Position numbers and translations under genes: made by a program. From assembly GCF_025802015.1 (NCBI RefSeq), contig NZ_JAOYFC010000002.1:124001-188000 (forward strand): a stretch of DNA of 64,000 bases. The letters are read 5' to 3'. The DNA is from Falsihalocynthiibacter halioticoli (lineage in GTDB: Bacteria > Pseudomonadota > Alphaproteobacteria > Rhodobacterales > Rhodobacteraceae). The notes beneath the pieces were generated by a model. That model saw only the letters and a list, made by a program, of their open reading frames with translations. It searched no databases and had not been told where the DNA came from. This document shows positions 42,007 through 50,554 of the stretch, one piece after another. Position 1 is the first letter of the stretch; each line of letters opens with the position of its first letter.

Positions 42007-43020
42007 ATGACCAACGCGCTGCAAGCCATGCTTTCGGAGAGGGATTGGATTCTCGCTGATGGGGCAACCGGAACCAACCTCTTTAATATGGGGCTGTCAT
42101 CTGGTGATGCACCAGAGCTTTGGAACGTCGAAGAACCAGAGAAAATCAAGGCGCTCTATAGCGGCGCCGTTGATGCTGGCAGCGATCTGTTCCTAACCAA
42201 CACATTCGGCGGCAACGCCAGCCGCCTCAAGCTGCATGACGCCCAAAACCGCGTTCGCGAGTTGAACATTGCAGCGGCACACCTCGCCCGCGACATCGCA
42301 GACGCAGAGGATCGCCCAGTGATCGTTGCTGGTTCTGTTGGGCCTACTGGCGAAATCATGGAGCCAATGGGAAGCCTCACACACGCGATTGCCGTTGAGA
42401 TGTTCCACGAGCAAGCCGCAGCTCTTAAAGAGGGTGGCGTTGATGTGGTTTGGGTTGAAACCATTTCCGCCGCCGAAGAATTCCTTGCTGCTGCCGAGGC
42501 TTTCAAACTCGCAGATATCGACTGGTGCGGCACCATGAGCTTTGACACGGCCGGACGTACGATGATGGGGCTAACCTCGTCTGATCTTGTTGATCTCGTT
42601 GCCAAGATCGAAAACCAGCCGCTCGCCTTTGGCGCAAACTGCGGTGTTGGTGCGAGTGACCTGCTGCGCACGGTCCAAGGTTTCTCGGCTCGTGGTCCTG
42701 TTGTTCCGCTTATTTCCAAAGGCAACGCGGGTATCCCGAAATTCCACGACGGCCACATTCACTATGACGGCACGCCCGAGTTGATGGCTGACTATGCCTG
42801 TCTCGCTCGTGACAGCGGCGCGACAATCATCGGCGGCTGCTGCGGCACCACGCCTGAGCATTTGAAAGCGATGCGCGAGGCGCTGGAAACGCGCGAGAAA
42901 GGCCCCCGCCCCTCGCTCGAAACAATTACAGAGCGCCTCGGCGGTTTCTCTTCTGCGGGCGACGGCACCGGCGAAGACGCAGCCAAACCAGAGCGCACAC
43001 GCCGCCGCCGCCGCGGTTAA
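42007..43020 (+). CDS. bmt: Homocysteine S-methyltransferase (betaine or corrinoid dependent, Bmt type)
   Basis: A 337-residue member of the homocysteine-binding, zinc-dependent methyltransferase family (pfam02574). It starts DWILADGATGTNLFNMGL, which is typical, and has the zinc cysteines in FGANCGVG and GGCCGTTP. It would move a methyl group to homocysteine to make methionine. The very basic end (ERTRRRRRG) is unusual. The next gene encodes a corrinoid protein and another DUF1638, so the methyl donor may be a methyl-corrinoid, as in the split methionine synthase described for Roseobacter-group bacteria, rather than free betaine. Confidence 0.88.
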   Translation: MTNALQAMLSERDWILADGATGTNLFNMGLSSGDAPELWNVEEPEKIKALYSGAVDAGSDLFLTNTFGGNASRLKLHDAQNRVRELNIAAAHLARDIADAEDRPVIVAGSVGPTGEIMEPMGSLTHAIAVEMFHEQAAALKEGGVDVVWVETISAAEEFLAAAEAFKLADIDWCGTMSFDTAGRTMMGLTSSDLVDLVAKIENQPLAFGANCGVGASDLLRTVQGFSARGPVVPLISKGNAGIPKFHDGHIHYDGTPELMADYACLARDSGATIIGGCCGTTPEHLKAMREALETREKGPRPSLETITERLGGFSSAGDGTGEDAAKPERTRRRRRG

Positions 43021-43198
43021 GTAAATCGTATCTTCCGGCAGGCAAACTGGCGGAAACCACATAATTTCGGGGCTTTGCCCCCAATGGGGTCGGAATTTCC
43101 GCTGCTTTGGTCGTAAATCACCAAACACACCCGCAGCGCTCCGACCAAGAATAACAGGACCACCCCGCGCGCCCGCGCCTTTTTGATAGGGACAGACC

Positions 43199-43891
43199 AT
43201 GGCTGACGACGAAGACATCATCCTGAGCGAACTTTCCGACGATGAACTCGTGCTGCAGATGCAGGACGATCTCTATGACGGAATGAAAGAGGAAATCGAA
43301 GAAGCCGTAGAAATCCTTTTGGAACGTGGCTGGGCTCCTTATGACATTCTAACCAAGGCTCTGGTTGCTGGGATGACAATCGTGGGACACGACTTCCGCG
43401 ATGGTATTCTCTTTGTACCTGAAGTCTTGCTTGCAGCAGGCGCAATGAAGGGTGGCATGGCAATCCTGAAACCGCTGCTGGCCGAAACCGGGGCGCCACG
43501 TATGGGCAAGATGGTAATCGGTACAGTCAAAGGCGACATTCACGACATCGGCAAAAACCTCGTCGGCATGATGATGGAAGGCGCTGGTTTTGAGATCATC
43601 GACCTCGGCATCAACAACCCTGTTGAAGACTACCTTGATGCGCTGAAACGTGAGGACGCGGATATCCTTGGAATGTCCGCCCTGCTTACCACCACCATGC
43701 CCTATATGAAGGTCGTGATTGATACGATGGTTCAGGAAGGCATCCGCAACGACTACATCGTACTCGTTGGTGGCGCACCGCTTAACGAAGAGTTCGGCAA
43801 AGCGATCGGTGCAGATGCATATTGTCGTGACGCGGCGGTTGCTGTGGAAACGGCCAAGGAACTCGTAGCGCGGCGGCACAACCAGCATTAG
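43199..43891 (+). CDS. Corrinoid (cobalamin-binding) methyl-carrier protein
   Basis: A 230-residue protein with the helical cap (about 1-95) and Rossmann-like B12-binding domain of methyl-transfer corrinoid proteins, like the middle part of MetH. The base-off ligand motif DIHDIGKN has D113, H115 and G118, so H115 is the axial ligand. MSALLTTTMPYMKVVIDTM and VLVGGAPLNEEFGKAIGAD complete the fold. It follows bmt by 178 bases and precedes DUF1638. It would carry a methyl group between a pterin-binding partner (not in this window) and the Bmt protein. Confidence 0.92.
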   Translation: MADDEDIILSELSDDELVLQMQDDLYDGMKEEIEEAVEILLERGWAPYDILTKALVAGMTIVGHDFRDGILFVPEVLLAAGAMKGGMAILKPLLAETGAPRMGKMVIGTVKGDIHDIGKNLVGMMMEGAGFEIIDLGINNPVEDYLDALKREDADILGMSALLTTTMPYMKVVIDTMVQEGIRNDYIVLVGGAPLNEEFGKAIGADAYCRDAAVAVETAKELVARRHNQH

Positions 43892-43997
43892 GGCAAAGCA
43901 GAGACAACCTTGTTTCGGCACCTTCAGGGCTAAAAATTAGATGCGGCGCTCCATATATCATTGAAAGACCACAGGTTTCGCAAAGATTGGAGTGCCC

Positions 43998-44195
43998 ATG
44001 CCGCGCAATAAGTTCATTCTTCTACTGAGTGCCGTTTTCGCTGCGGCCGCAGGAACCGTATTTATCGGCAGTTTTCTTGCCGAAAGCATCTCTGCACCGT
44101 GGGTTGGCATGTTAATCGGCCCTCTGATGCTATTGGCCTATGTCGCGGTTCGCGTTGTCAGAGCCCGCCTTGAAGCTGACCAGACCGACACATAA
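43998..44195 (+). CDS. Small membrane protein, unrecognised
   Basis: A 65-residue protein with two hydrophobic segments (ILLLSAVFAAAAGTVFIGSF and PWVGMLIGPLMLLAYVAVRV) and a charged tail. The ATG at 43998 follows TTGGAG. I do not recognise the family. It lies between the corrinoid protein and the DUF1638 gene, spaced like a member of the same operon (26 bases to the next start). Whether it takes part in methyl transfer is unknown. Confidence 0.65.
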   Translation: MPRNKFILLLSAVFAAAAGTVFIGSFLAESISAPWVGMLIGPLMLLAYVAVRVVRARLEADQTDT

Positions 44196-44221
44196 ATCAA
44201 ACTCCCTCTAAGGGGCTCCAC

Positions 44222-44866
44222 ATGCCTACCGGCGATCAACCGTTAAACGACCAAACGCTAACCGACCAAGAGATCGCGCCGGTGAAGTCCGGTTCGACCC
44301 TTTTGATCGCCTGCGGCGCGCTTGCACATGAAATTTTGGCCCTCAAGAAGCTGAATGGATGGGATCACCTCGCTCTGCGCTGCCTTCCGGCAAAGCTGCA
44401 TCTGTTCCCCGAGAAGATCACCTCCGAGGTGGCCCGTGTTGTCAACGAAGAGCGCGAAAATTTCAACAGTATCTTTGTCGTCTATGCAGATTGCGGCACG
44501 GGCGGACAGCTTGCCGCTTATTGCGCAGAACAAGGCATCGAGATGGTACGCGGCCCGCATTGCTATGCGTTTTATGAGGGTGTCGATGCTTTCGCTGCCC
44601 ACGACGATGAAATCACCGCCTTTTACCTAACCGACTTTCTGGTTCGGCAGTTTGATGCCTTTGTCATTAAACCCATGGGCCTTGATCGTCATCCCCAGCT
44701 TCGAGATGCCTATTTCGGCAATTACACCAAACTTGTGTACCAAGCCCAAACAGACGACCCCGCACTCACAGAAAAAGCGCGCGCCTGTGCAGAGCGGCTT
44801 GGCCTTGCGTTTGAACGGCGGCTTACGGGCTATGGCGATCTTATACGCGAGCTATCGCGCGCCTAA
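44222..44866 (+). CDS. DUF1638 family protein
   Basis: A 214-residue protein of the DUF1638 family, known from methanogens and Roseobacter-type bacteria and often encoded next to corrinoid methyltransferases. Conserved cysteines and glycines stand out in LIACGALAHEI, LRCLPAKLHLFPEKI, VYADCGTGG and RGPHCYAFYEG, suggesting a metal or cofactor site. It ends the bmt-corrinoid-membrane-DUF1638 run. A role in corrinoid loading, activation or methyl transfer is likely from context but not proven. Confidence 0.85.
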   Translation: MPTGDQPLNDQTLTDQEIAPVKSGSTLLIACGALAHEILALKKLNGWDHLALRCLPAKLHLFPEKITSEVARVVNEERENFNSIFVVYADCGTGGQLAAYCAEQGIEMVRGPHCYAFYEGVDAFAAHDDEITAFYLTDFLVRQFDAFVIKPMGLDRHPQLRDAYFGNYTKLVYQAQTDDPALTEKARACAERLGLAFERRLTGYGDLIRELSRA

Positions 44867-44875
44867 CGCTGCAAA

Positions 44876-45298
44876 CTAAAGCGTCTCTTGTGCAATTCGA
44901 CGGATACGCTCGACCATAGACCGCACACCGTTTGAACGCTGCGAAGATAGATGCTCGTCAAGTCCCAGACGACCAAGCTCAGCGCCCGCATCAACCTCAA
45001 GCACCTCACGGACCGTCAGGCCAGAATATAGAGCCTGCAAAACGGCAACGAGGCCACGCACGATCATTGCGTCGCTTTCACCGCGAAAATCGAAAATCGC
45101 ATCTGCGCCCTGCCCTTTTACCGCAGGCATCAACCACACTTGCGACGCACAACCGTCCACTTTGGTGGCAGGAACGCGGAATTCTTCCTCAAGCGCATCC
45201 AACTCCTGCCCCAACTCAATCACGTGCCGATAGCGGTCTTCCCAATCGTCCAGGAACTCGAACGTTTCCGCAATTTCCTCAAATGCCTGACTTGCCAT
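44876..45298 (-). CDS. sufE: SufE family sulfur-acceptor protein
   Basis: A 140-residue protein that takes sulfur from the SufS cysteine desulfurase for iron-sulfur cluster assembly. The sulfur-carrying cysteine is in VPATKVDGCASQVWL; IEAFDFRG-like FDFRGESDAMIVRGLVAVL and LDEHLSSQRSNG are typical. ATG 45298 has GGAGC before it; the longer upstream frame is not family-like. It is not next to the other suf genes and converges with the DUF1638 gene. Confidence 0.93.
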   Translation of the reverse strand: MASQAFEEIAETFEFLDDWEDRYRHVIELGQELDALEEEFRVPATKVDGCASQVWLMPAVKGQGADAIFDFRGESDAMIVRGLVAVLQALYSGLTVREVLEVDAGAELGRLGLDEHLSSQRSNGVRSMVERIRRIAQETL

Positions 45299-45459
45299 TG
45301 TCTGCTCCGTCGCTAATTCGTGCCAACAGTTAGGCGTCAGAACGCCAAAGGTCCAGAGGCGGTTTGACGCTTTTCCATTCGCGGCCTTTTCAAAATGCCC
45401 AGAGTGCGCTACGCCTTTCACATATTGATGAGTTTTCAGTCGCGTAAGGAATACCCGCC

Positions 45460-45933
45460 ATGAAGAACCAAACTCTGGCCCTTGCAACATGTGCGCTTTT
45501 TCTGGCGGGATGCAGCAGCGTTTCGGATTCCAATTACAATCCGCTAAACTGGTTTGATGGCGATAGTTCGGACCAGCAGCTCGAGCCAGAAGAAGGTTAT
45601 GTAACGGTTACTGATCCGCGAAACCTGATTGCCGACGTTCGAGAATTGAGGATTGAACCGACCCAGGGCGGCGTTGTCGTTGCCGCTATGGGAATGCCAC
45701 CAACCCAAGGGTATTATCGCGCCGATCTTATCTCGCCGACCAATAACATTCCGGAAAACGGGACTCTCACACTCGAATTTCGTGCTGCGAAACCACCGAC
45801 GCAACAGCCCGTTTCAACAGAGGTCTCTCGAGAGGTTTGGGTTGCCTACTTCCTGTCGAGCATAGAGCTTCGGAATATTCGCCAAATCCGCGTGGTTGGC
45901 GCAAACAACAGCCGCACCAAGAGCAAACGCTAA
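45460..45933 (+). CDS. Outer-membrane-type lipoprotein, unrecognised
   Basis: A 157-residue protein with a clear lipoprotein signal: MKNQTLALATCALFLAGCSS, where C18 would be lipidated. The mature part has an Asp-rich, Glu-rich segment and a beta-rich stretch with YVTVTDPRNLIADVRELRIE and REVWVAYFLSSIELRNIRQI. I do not recognise the family. It has its own promoter region shared with sufE, to which it is divergent, and converges with rnd. Confidence 0.8.
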   Translation: MKNQTLALATCALFLAGCSSVSDSNYNPLNWFDGDSSDQQLEPEEGYVTVTDPRNLIADVRELRIEPTQGGVVVAAMGMPPTQGYYRADLISPTNNIPENGTLTLEFRAAKPPTQQPVSTEVSREVWVAYFLSSIELRNIRQIRVVGANNSRTKSKR

Positions 45934-45966
45934 TTAAATCGGCGACGGAGTAGTCTGACCCAGAGG

Positions 45967-47124
45967 TCAGACGTCAACCACATCCACGGTCTGGCCTTTA
46001 AGCGCCAAAGCAACTTCGCCACGGCATAGGCGCAAAGCGTCTCGCCCGAACACCTCGGCCCGCCAACCAGAGAGCGATTTAACATCTCTCTCCCCTGCCG
46101 CGATCTGGTCAAGCTCTGCGGAATTGGCGATGAGCTTCGGAGCCACGCCGGTAATTTCGCACTTTGCCTTGAGCAAGACTCGCAAAAGATCGGCCAAGGC
46201 CGGATTGACCTGTAGCTTGTCGCGCGACCGATCCGGTCGTGGCAACTTGTCAGCCGGTTTCGACAAGCCTGCTTCAACGGCGGCAAGGATACCATCTGCA
46301 ATGTCGCCCCGCCGCGCCTCTCGTAGCAACAAACGACTACGGCCAAGGTCTTGACCTGTTTTGGGTTTGGTCGAAGCAAGTTCGAGCAATGCATCATCCT
46401 TAAACACACGATTGCGCGGGATGTTGCGGCTCTGGGCATAGCTTTCACGGAACTTTGCAAGCTCCATAACCACGCCCATGAACTTGGCGCTGTTGGTGCG
46501 GGTTTTGACCCGCTTCCAAGCATTCTCTGGTTCGACAATATAGGTCGAGGGGCTCATAAGCACCTGAATTTCTTCTTCTACCCATTTGGAACGATTGGAC
46601 TTCTTTAGTTCTTCGGCAAGAAACTCATAGATCACCCGAAGATGCGTCACATCGGCCAGCGCATAATTCTTCTGTGCATCAGTCAGCGGGCGGCGCGACC
46701 AATCGGTAAAGCGCGAAGTCTTGTCGATCTGGGCTTTGGCCACTTTCTTGACCAACGTTTCATAGCCAACCTGCTCGCCGAACCCACAAACCATCGCGGC
46801 AATCTGGGTGTCAAACAGTGGTTTTGGAAGGACATTACCCTCTATGTAGAAAATTTCGAGATCCTGCCGCGCGGCATGGAAGACTTTCACAACGTTTTCG
46901 TTGGCAAAGAGCTCATAGAGCGGCGCCAGCGACAGGCCCTCAACCAGCGGATCGACCAAAACTGCGTCTTCTTCGGCATCGCCTTTGACGGCCAATTGCA
47001 CAAGGCAAAGTTTGGAATAATAGGTGCGCTCGCGCAGGAATTCCGTATCAACAGTCACATAGGGCATTGTGGCCGCCCTTTGACAAAAGGCTTCCAACTC
47101 GGCCGTCGTTGTAATGGTGATCAT
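45967..47124 (-). CDS. rnd: Ribonuclease D
   Basis: A 385-residue 3'-5' exoribonuclease that trims tRNA precursors. The DEDD exonuclease residues are seen in YVTVDTEFLRERTYY (Exo I), HAARQDLEIFY (Exo II) and DVTHLRVIYEFLAEEL in the Exo III region. A helicase-and-RNase-D C-terminal (HRDC) domain follows, with AQSRNIPRNRVFKDDALLEL. It ends in a small hairpin (GTCTGACC with GGTCAGAC at 45953-45972). The gene converges with the lipoprotein gene. Confidence 0.95.
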   Translation of the reverse strand: MITITTTAELEAFCQRAATMPYVTVDTEFLRERTYYSKLCLVQLAVKGDAEEDAVLVDPLVEGLSLAPLYELFANENVVKVFHAARQDLEIFYIEGNVLPKPLFDTQIAAMVCGFGEQVGYETLVKKVAKAQIDKTSRFTDWSRRPLTDAQKNYALADVTHLRVIYEFLAEELKKSNRSKWVEEEIQVLMSPSTYIVEPENAWKRVKTRTNSAKFMGVVMELAKFRESYAQSRNIPRNRVFKDDALLELASTKPKTGQDLGRSRLLLREARRGDIADGILAAVEAGLSKPADKLPRPDRSRDKLQVNPALADLLRVLLKAKCEITGVAPKLIANSAELDQIAAGERDVKSLSGWRAEVFGRDALRLCRGEVALALKGQTVDVVDV

Positions 47125-47200
47125 ATAGCGCTGTACTTTTTCTTGTTCTTTCAGTTTCTGCGATCTTAGGCAAAGAGTTGCAGAAAGGAAAGAGAACCCG

Positions 47201-47794
47201 TCAGGACAAGTTCAAAAGCTCGCGTTCGCCTTTGATAAACCGACGAAGCACCGCCGGATAAAGCTTATGTTCAAGAGGAAGGATACGTGCCGCAAGCGCA
47301 TCGTGCGTGTCTCCTTCAAGGATTGGCACCCGCGCTTGGCCGAGAATCGGGCCGCCATCAAGCTCCGCGGTCACTTCATGCACGGAACACCCAGCTTCGG
47401 TATCTCCTGCTTCGATTGCACGAGCATGGGTGTTCAACCCTTTGTATTTCGGCAGCAGCGATGGATGGATATTGAGCATCCGCCCTTCCCAACGCGCCGT
47501 GAATTCCGGTGTCAGGATACGCATGAACCCTGCGAGGCAAATCACATCTGGCTCTGCGCGCTCCAAGGCGTCTGTCACAGCCGCATCAAACGCCGCGCGG
47601 TCTTTGCCGAACGGACGGTGATCAATCGCGACAGTGTCGATCCCGCGCGCAGCCGCTTTGGCAAGACCGCCTGCATCAGGGTTGTTTGACAGCACCAAAC
47701 AGGGGCGCGCCGGATGCTCGCCCACCATATCCTCACAGAGCGACACCATGTTGGAGCCCCCCCCGGAGATCAGGATTGCAACGCGTTTGCTCAA
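47201..47794 (-). CDS. purN: Phosphoribosylglycinamide formyltransferase PurN
   Basis: A 197-residue enzyme that transfers a formyl group from 10-formyl-tetrahydrofolate to GAR in purine synthesis. The family marks are VAILISGGGSNM, ICLAGFMRILTPEF, MLNIHPSLLPKYKGLNTH with the catalytic Asn/His, and AGCSVHEVTAELDGGPILGQ with the Asp. It overlaps the purM stop by four bases and follows it in the same operon. Confidence 0.96.
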   Translation of the reverse strand: MSKRVAILISGGGSNMVSLCEDMVGEHPARPCLVLSNNPDAGGLAKAAARGIDTVAIDHRPFGKDRAAFDAAVTDALERAEPDVICLAGFMRILTPEFTARWEGRMLNIHPSLLPKYKGLNTHARAIEAGDTEAGCSVHEVTAELDGGPILGQARVPILEGDTHDALAARILPLEHKLYPAVLRRFIKGERELLNLS

Positions 47795-48837
47795 AGAAGC
47801 GACCCTGTATAGCGAACGCCTTCGCCCTTGGTCACGCGGCCAATGGTAAATACTGTTTCACCCTCCGCGCGTAGCAGTTCAGCAATTGCCTCGGCGCGGC
47901 TTGCGTCAACCGAAAGCACCATACCGATACCAGAGTTGAAGGTCTTGAGCAGCTCGGCCTCTTCGATTTTGGCGACACCAGCGAGCCAGCTAAAGACGGG
48001 CGGCAACTCCCATGCACCAAGATCAATATCTGCACCTAGCCCTTCCGGCAAAACACGCGGCAAGTTTTCTGTGAGGCCGCCACCTGTTATATGGGCAAGG
48101 GCATGCACCCCGCCTGCCCGCACAGCAGCGAGCGTTTGTTTTACATAGAGGCGTGTCGGCGCCAGAAGTGCCGCGCCAAGCAAACCCTCTCCAAAGGGCG
48201 AGTCGGCGTCCCAGCCAAGGCCCGAAACCTCAACAATTTTTCGTACCAGAGAATACCCGTTGGAATGCACACCATCGCTGGCCAGACCAAGCAGCACATC
48301 GCCTTCGGCGACGTCTGCAGGCAAATCAGCGCCGCGTTCCATCGCGCCAACCGCAAAGCCCGCTAGGTCAAAATCGCCGTCGTGGTACATGCCTGGCATC
48401 TCGGCGGTTTCGCCACCGATCAGCGCAGCACCTGAAAGTTCGCAGCCTTTGGCAATGCCGTTGATGATCGCTGTGGCCTGATCCAGTTCAAGTTTGCCTG
48501 TGGCGAAATAATCAAGGAAAAACAGTGGCTCCGCGCCCTGACACACAAGATCGTTAACGCACATTGCGACAAGATCAATGCCGATTGTATCCACATTGCC
48601 CGTATCAATCGCAATCCGGAGCTTGGTGCCGACACCATCGGTTGCTGCAACCAGAATTGGGTCTTTATAGCCAGCATCCTTAAGGTCAAAGAGCGCCCCA
48701 AATCCGCCGAGACCAGCCATCACACCAGATCGCGCGGTCTTTTTTGCAGCTGGCTTGATCCGGTCGATCAGAGCGTTGCCTGCGTCAATATCCACGCCTG
48801 CGTCTGCATAGGTCAGGCCGTTTTTTCCTTGTGTCAT
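47791..48837 (-). CDS. purM: Phosphoribosylformylglycinamidine cyclo-ligase PurM
   Basis: A 348-residue AIR synthetase of purine synthesis. It starts GLTYADAGVDIDAGNALIDR, and has VAATDGVGTKLRIA, MCVNDLVCQGAEPLFFLDYF and HITGGGLTENLPRVLP, all typical. It lies upstream of purN with coupled translation. The gap before it (234 bases) separates it from the CAT tRNA gene. Confidence 0.97.
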   Translation of the reverse strand: MTQGKNGLTYADAGVDIDAGNALIDRIKPAAKKTARSGVMAGLGGFGALFDLKDAGYKDPILVAATDGVGTKLRIAIDTGNVDTIGIDLVAMCVNDLVCQGAEPLFFLDYFATGKLELDQATAIINGIAKGCELSGAALIGGETAEMPGMYHDGDFDLAGFAVGAMERGADLPADVAEGDVLLGLASDGVHSNGYSLVRKIVEVSGLGWDADSPFGEGLLGAALLAPTRLYVKQTLAAVRAGGVHALAHITGGGLTENLPRVLPEGLGADIDLGAWELPPVFSWLAGVAKIEEAELLKTFNSGIGMVLSVDASRAEAIAELLRAEGETVFTIGRVTKGEGVRYTGSLL

Positions 48838-49032
48838 CGGAGCACCTTTCTCGCTGTTGGCGCTGCTTTAGCCTAAGGGTGGTTAAATTGGAACCTTCAT
48901 TGCGCGTTTGACAGCCAGAAATTAGCGCGACATGCAGAATTCTGTTCCCCAACGACGAACGGATGGTTCACCATGACCAGTGCGAATTGGTGACCTATTG
49001 GAAAACAACGCCCGCCCATGGCCAATGCCGCT

Positions 49033-49061
49033 TGACGCCCTTAGCGAAGCTGCGTAATCAA
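49033..49061 (+). promoter_or_regulatory. Promoter of the CAT-anticodon tRNA
   Basis: TTGACG starting near 49033 and TAATCA about 17 bases later form a near-consensus sigma-70-type promoter roughly ten bases before the tRNA 5' end. Confidence 0.5.
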
Positions 49062-49071
49062 CCCGTCAGGC

Positions 49072-49148
49072 GGGCCTGTAGCTCAATTGGTTAGAGCAGA
49101 GCGCTCATAACGCTTTGGTTGGGGGTTCAAGTCCCTCCGGGCCTACCA
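49072..49148 (+). tRNA. tRNA with CAT anticodon (Ile2 or elongator Met)
   Basis: A 77-base tRNA: GGGCCTG acceptor arm, D arm GCTCAATTGGTTAGAGC, anticodon arm GAGCG-CTCATAA-CGCTT, T arm with GGTTCAAGTCC, and an encoded CCA. It lacks the G-C pairs of an initiator anticodon stem. The CTTTGGTTG variable region resembles tRNA-Ile2, in which the C of CAT is changed to lysidine, but an elongator methionine tRNA cannot be ruled out. The first acceptor pair appears to be G-U. Confidence 0.92.
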
Positions 49149-49183
49149 TTTCCGCCAGTTTTCCGATTATTTTCGTAAAAACG

Positions 49184-50512
49184 CTACCGAGCCAGGATCA
49201 AATCCGCCTGCAACCCACCCAAACGTTCGCTGCGCCCGAGTTTCAGTGCCCCACCATGGGTGCGCGCCACATCAGCAGCAATCGCCAAGCCAAGCCCGAC
49301 GCCTGATCCCCTGTTCTGATTTCGTGCCGGAACCAGCCTTGAAAACGGCTTAAGGGCTTCTTCCCGATCTGCCTTAGGTATGCCAGGGCCAGGGTCCTCA
49401 ACTGAAATCCGCAATGTTCGCTCTGTGGCTGTGATGCTCACCTCTGCAGCGCCACCGTAGCGCAGCGCGTTCATAAGCAGGTTATCCAAAGCACGACGCA
49501 CCCCAACAGGACGCAGCATGAACATATCCGTTTCTTCAATGCCTCTGACCTCGACAAGCTGCACATCCCCGCCGCCACGGCGCAGATCAGCAATCGAGGC
49601 CGTTACCAAAGGAAGAAGTGCGCATTCCACAGCTTCTTCGCCAACATCGGAACGCGCGAACTCAAGAAAAGCGTCAAGCAACCGCTCCATCTCGTTCACG
49701 TCTTCTTCGAGCGCTTTCACATCATCACTTTGCTCTAGCATCGAAAGCCCAAGCTTAAAGCGGGTCAGCGGACTTCTAAGATCATGCGACACACCCGACA
49801 GCATCATGGTCCGCTGCTCGATATGTCGCTCGATACGGTGCCGCATATCGAGAAACGCCCGCCCCGCAGCGCGGACTTCTAGCGCTCCGGATGGGCGATA
49901 CGGAACCACGCGCCCCTTACCAAAAGCAGAGGATGCCTTCGCAAGACGCCGGATCGGACGCATTTGATTGCGCAAGAAAATAAATGATATAATTGCCAGC
50001 AGGATTGATGTTGAAAGTGTCAGAACAAGAAGCTGGTGTGGATTTCGCGCCGATACGCGCGAGCGCTGAAACACGACTCGAATTTGTCCATGATCGGTCG
50101 GAAGCCACAAAAGTACGCGCCGCCAACTTCGGGACAGATTGACCTCGACGCCCTCTGGAAATTGCTCCTCCAGTGTCGCGATAATCGAACGGCCGGACAA
50201 ATCGACAAAACTGCGCGACGTTGCCGCTTCCTCGTCATCTCGGAACAAGATCGATAGTCCGAATTCCTGTGACAAGTCCTGTGCAACGCCAACGGCCTCG
50301 GCCTCACTCTCTGCTTCGTTGATCCTTTCGACGACATAGCGCAGTTCATATGACAGATTGTTTGTCATTTGCGCTGTAACGTCGTCATATAGACGCTGAA
50401 CGAAGATGATCGACACCACAATCTGGATTACCACAATTGGCAACAACAGAATGAGCGAGGCCCGCGCGTAAATACCGCGCGGCGTGAATTTCTTTAGCCA
50501 GGCAAAGAACAT
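49184..50512 (-). CDS. Sensor histidine kinase (EnvZ-like)
   Basis: A 442-residue membrane kinase with two membrane segments (SLILLLPIVVIQIVVSIIF near 25 and LLVLTLSTSILLAIISFIFL near 175), a periplasmic sensor region between them, a HAMP linker (RNQMRPIRRLAKASSAFGKG), H-box MLSGVSHDLRSPLTRFKLGL and ATP-binding motifs NLLMNALRYGG, DPGPGIPK and GSGVGLGLAIA. These fit EnvZ of an OmpR-type pair. No response regulator is next to it; the divergent neighbour is a hydrolase. The signal is unknown. Confidence 0.88.
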   Translation of the reverse strand: MFFAWLKKFTPRGIYARASLILLLPIVVIQIVVSIIFVQRLYDDVTAQMTNNLSYELRYVVERINEAESEAEAVGVAQDLSQEFGLSILFRDDEEAATSRSFVDLSGRSIIATLEEQFPEGVEVNLSRSWRRVLLWLPTDHGQIRVVFQRSRVSARNPHQLLVLTLSTSILLAIISFIFLRNQMRPIRRLAKASSAFGKGRVVPYRPSGALEVRAAGRAFLDMRHRIERHIEQRTMMLSGVSHDLRSPLTRFKLGLSMLEQSDDVKALEEDVNEMERLLDAFLEFARSDVGEEAVECALLPLVTASIADLRRGGGDVQLVEVRGIEETDMFMLRPVGVRRALDNLLMNALRYGGAAEVSITATERTLRISVEDPGPGIPKADREEALKPFSRLVPARNQNRGSGVGLGLAIAADVARTHGGALKLGRSERLGGLQADLILAR

Positions 50513-50554
50513 GCCAAACCGTACCCAAGCCCTTGCGATTAGGAAAGCCGCATA

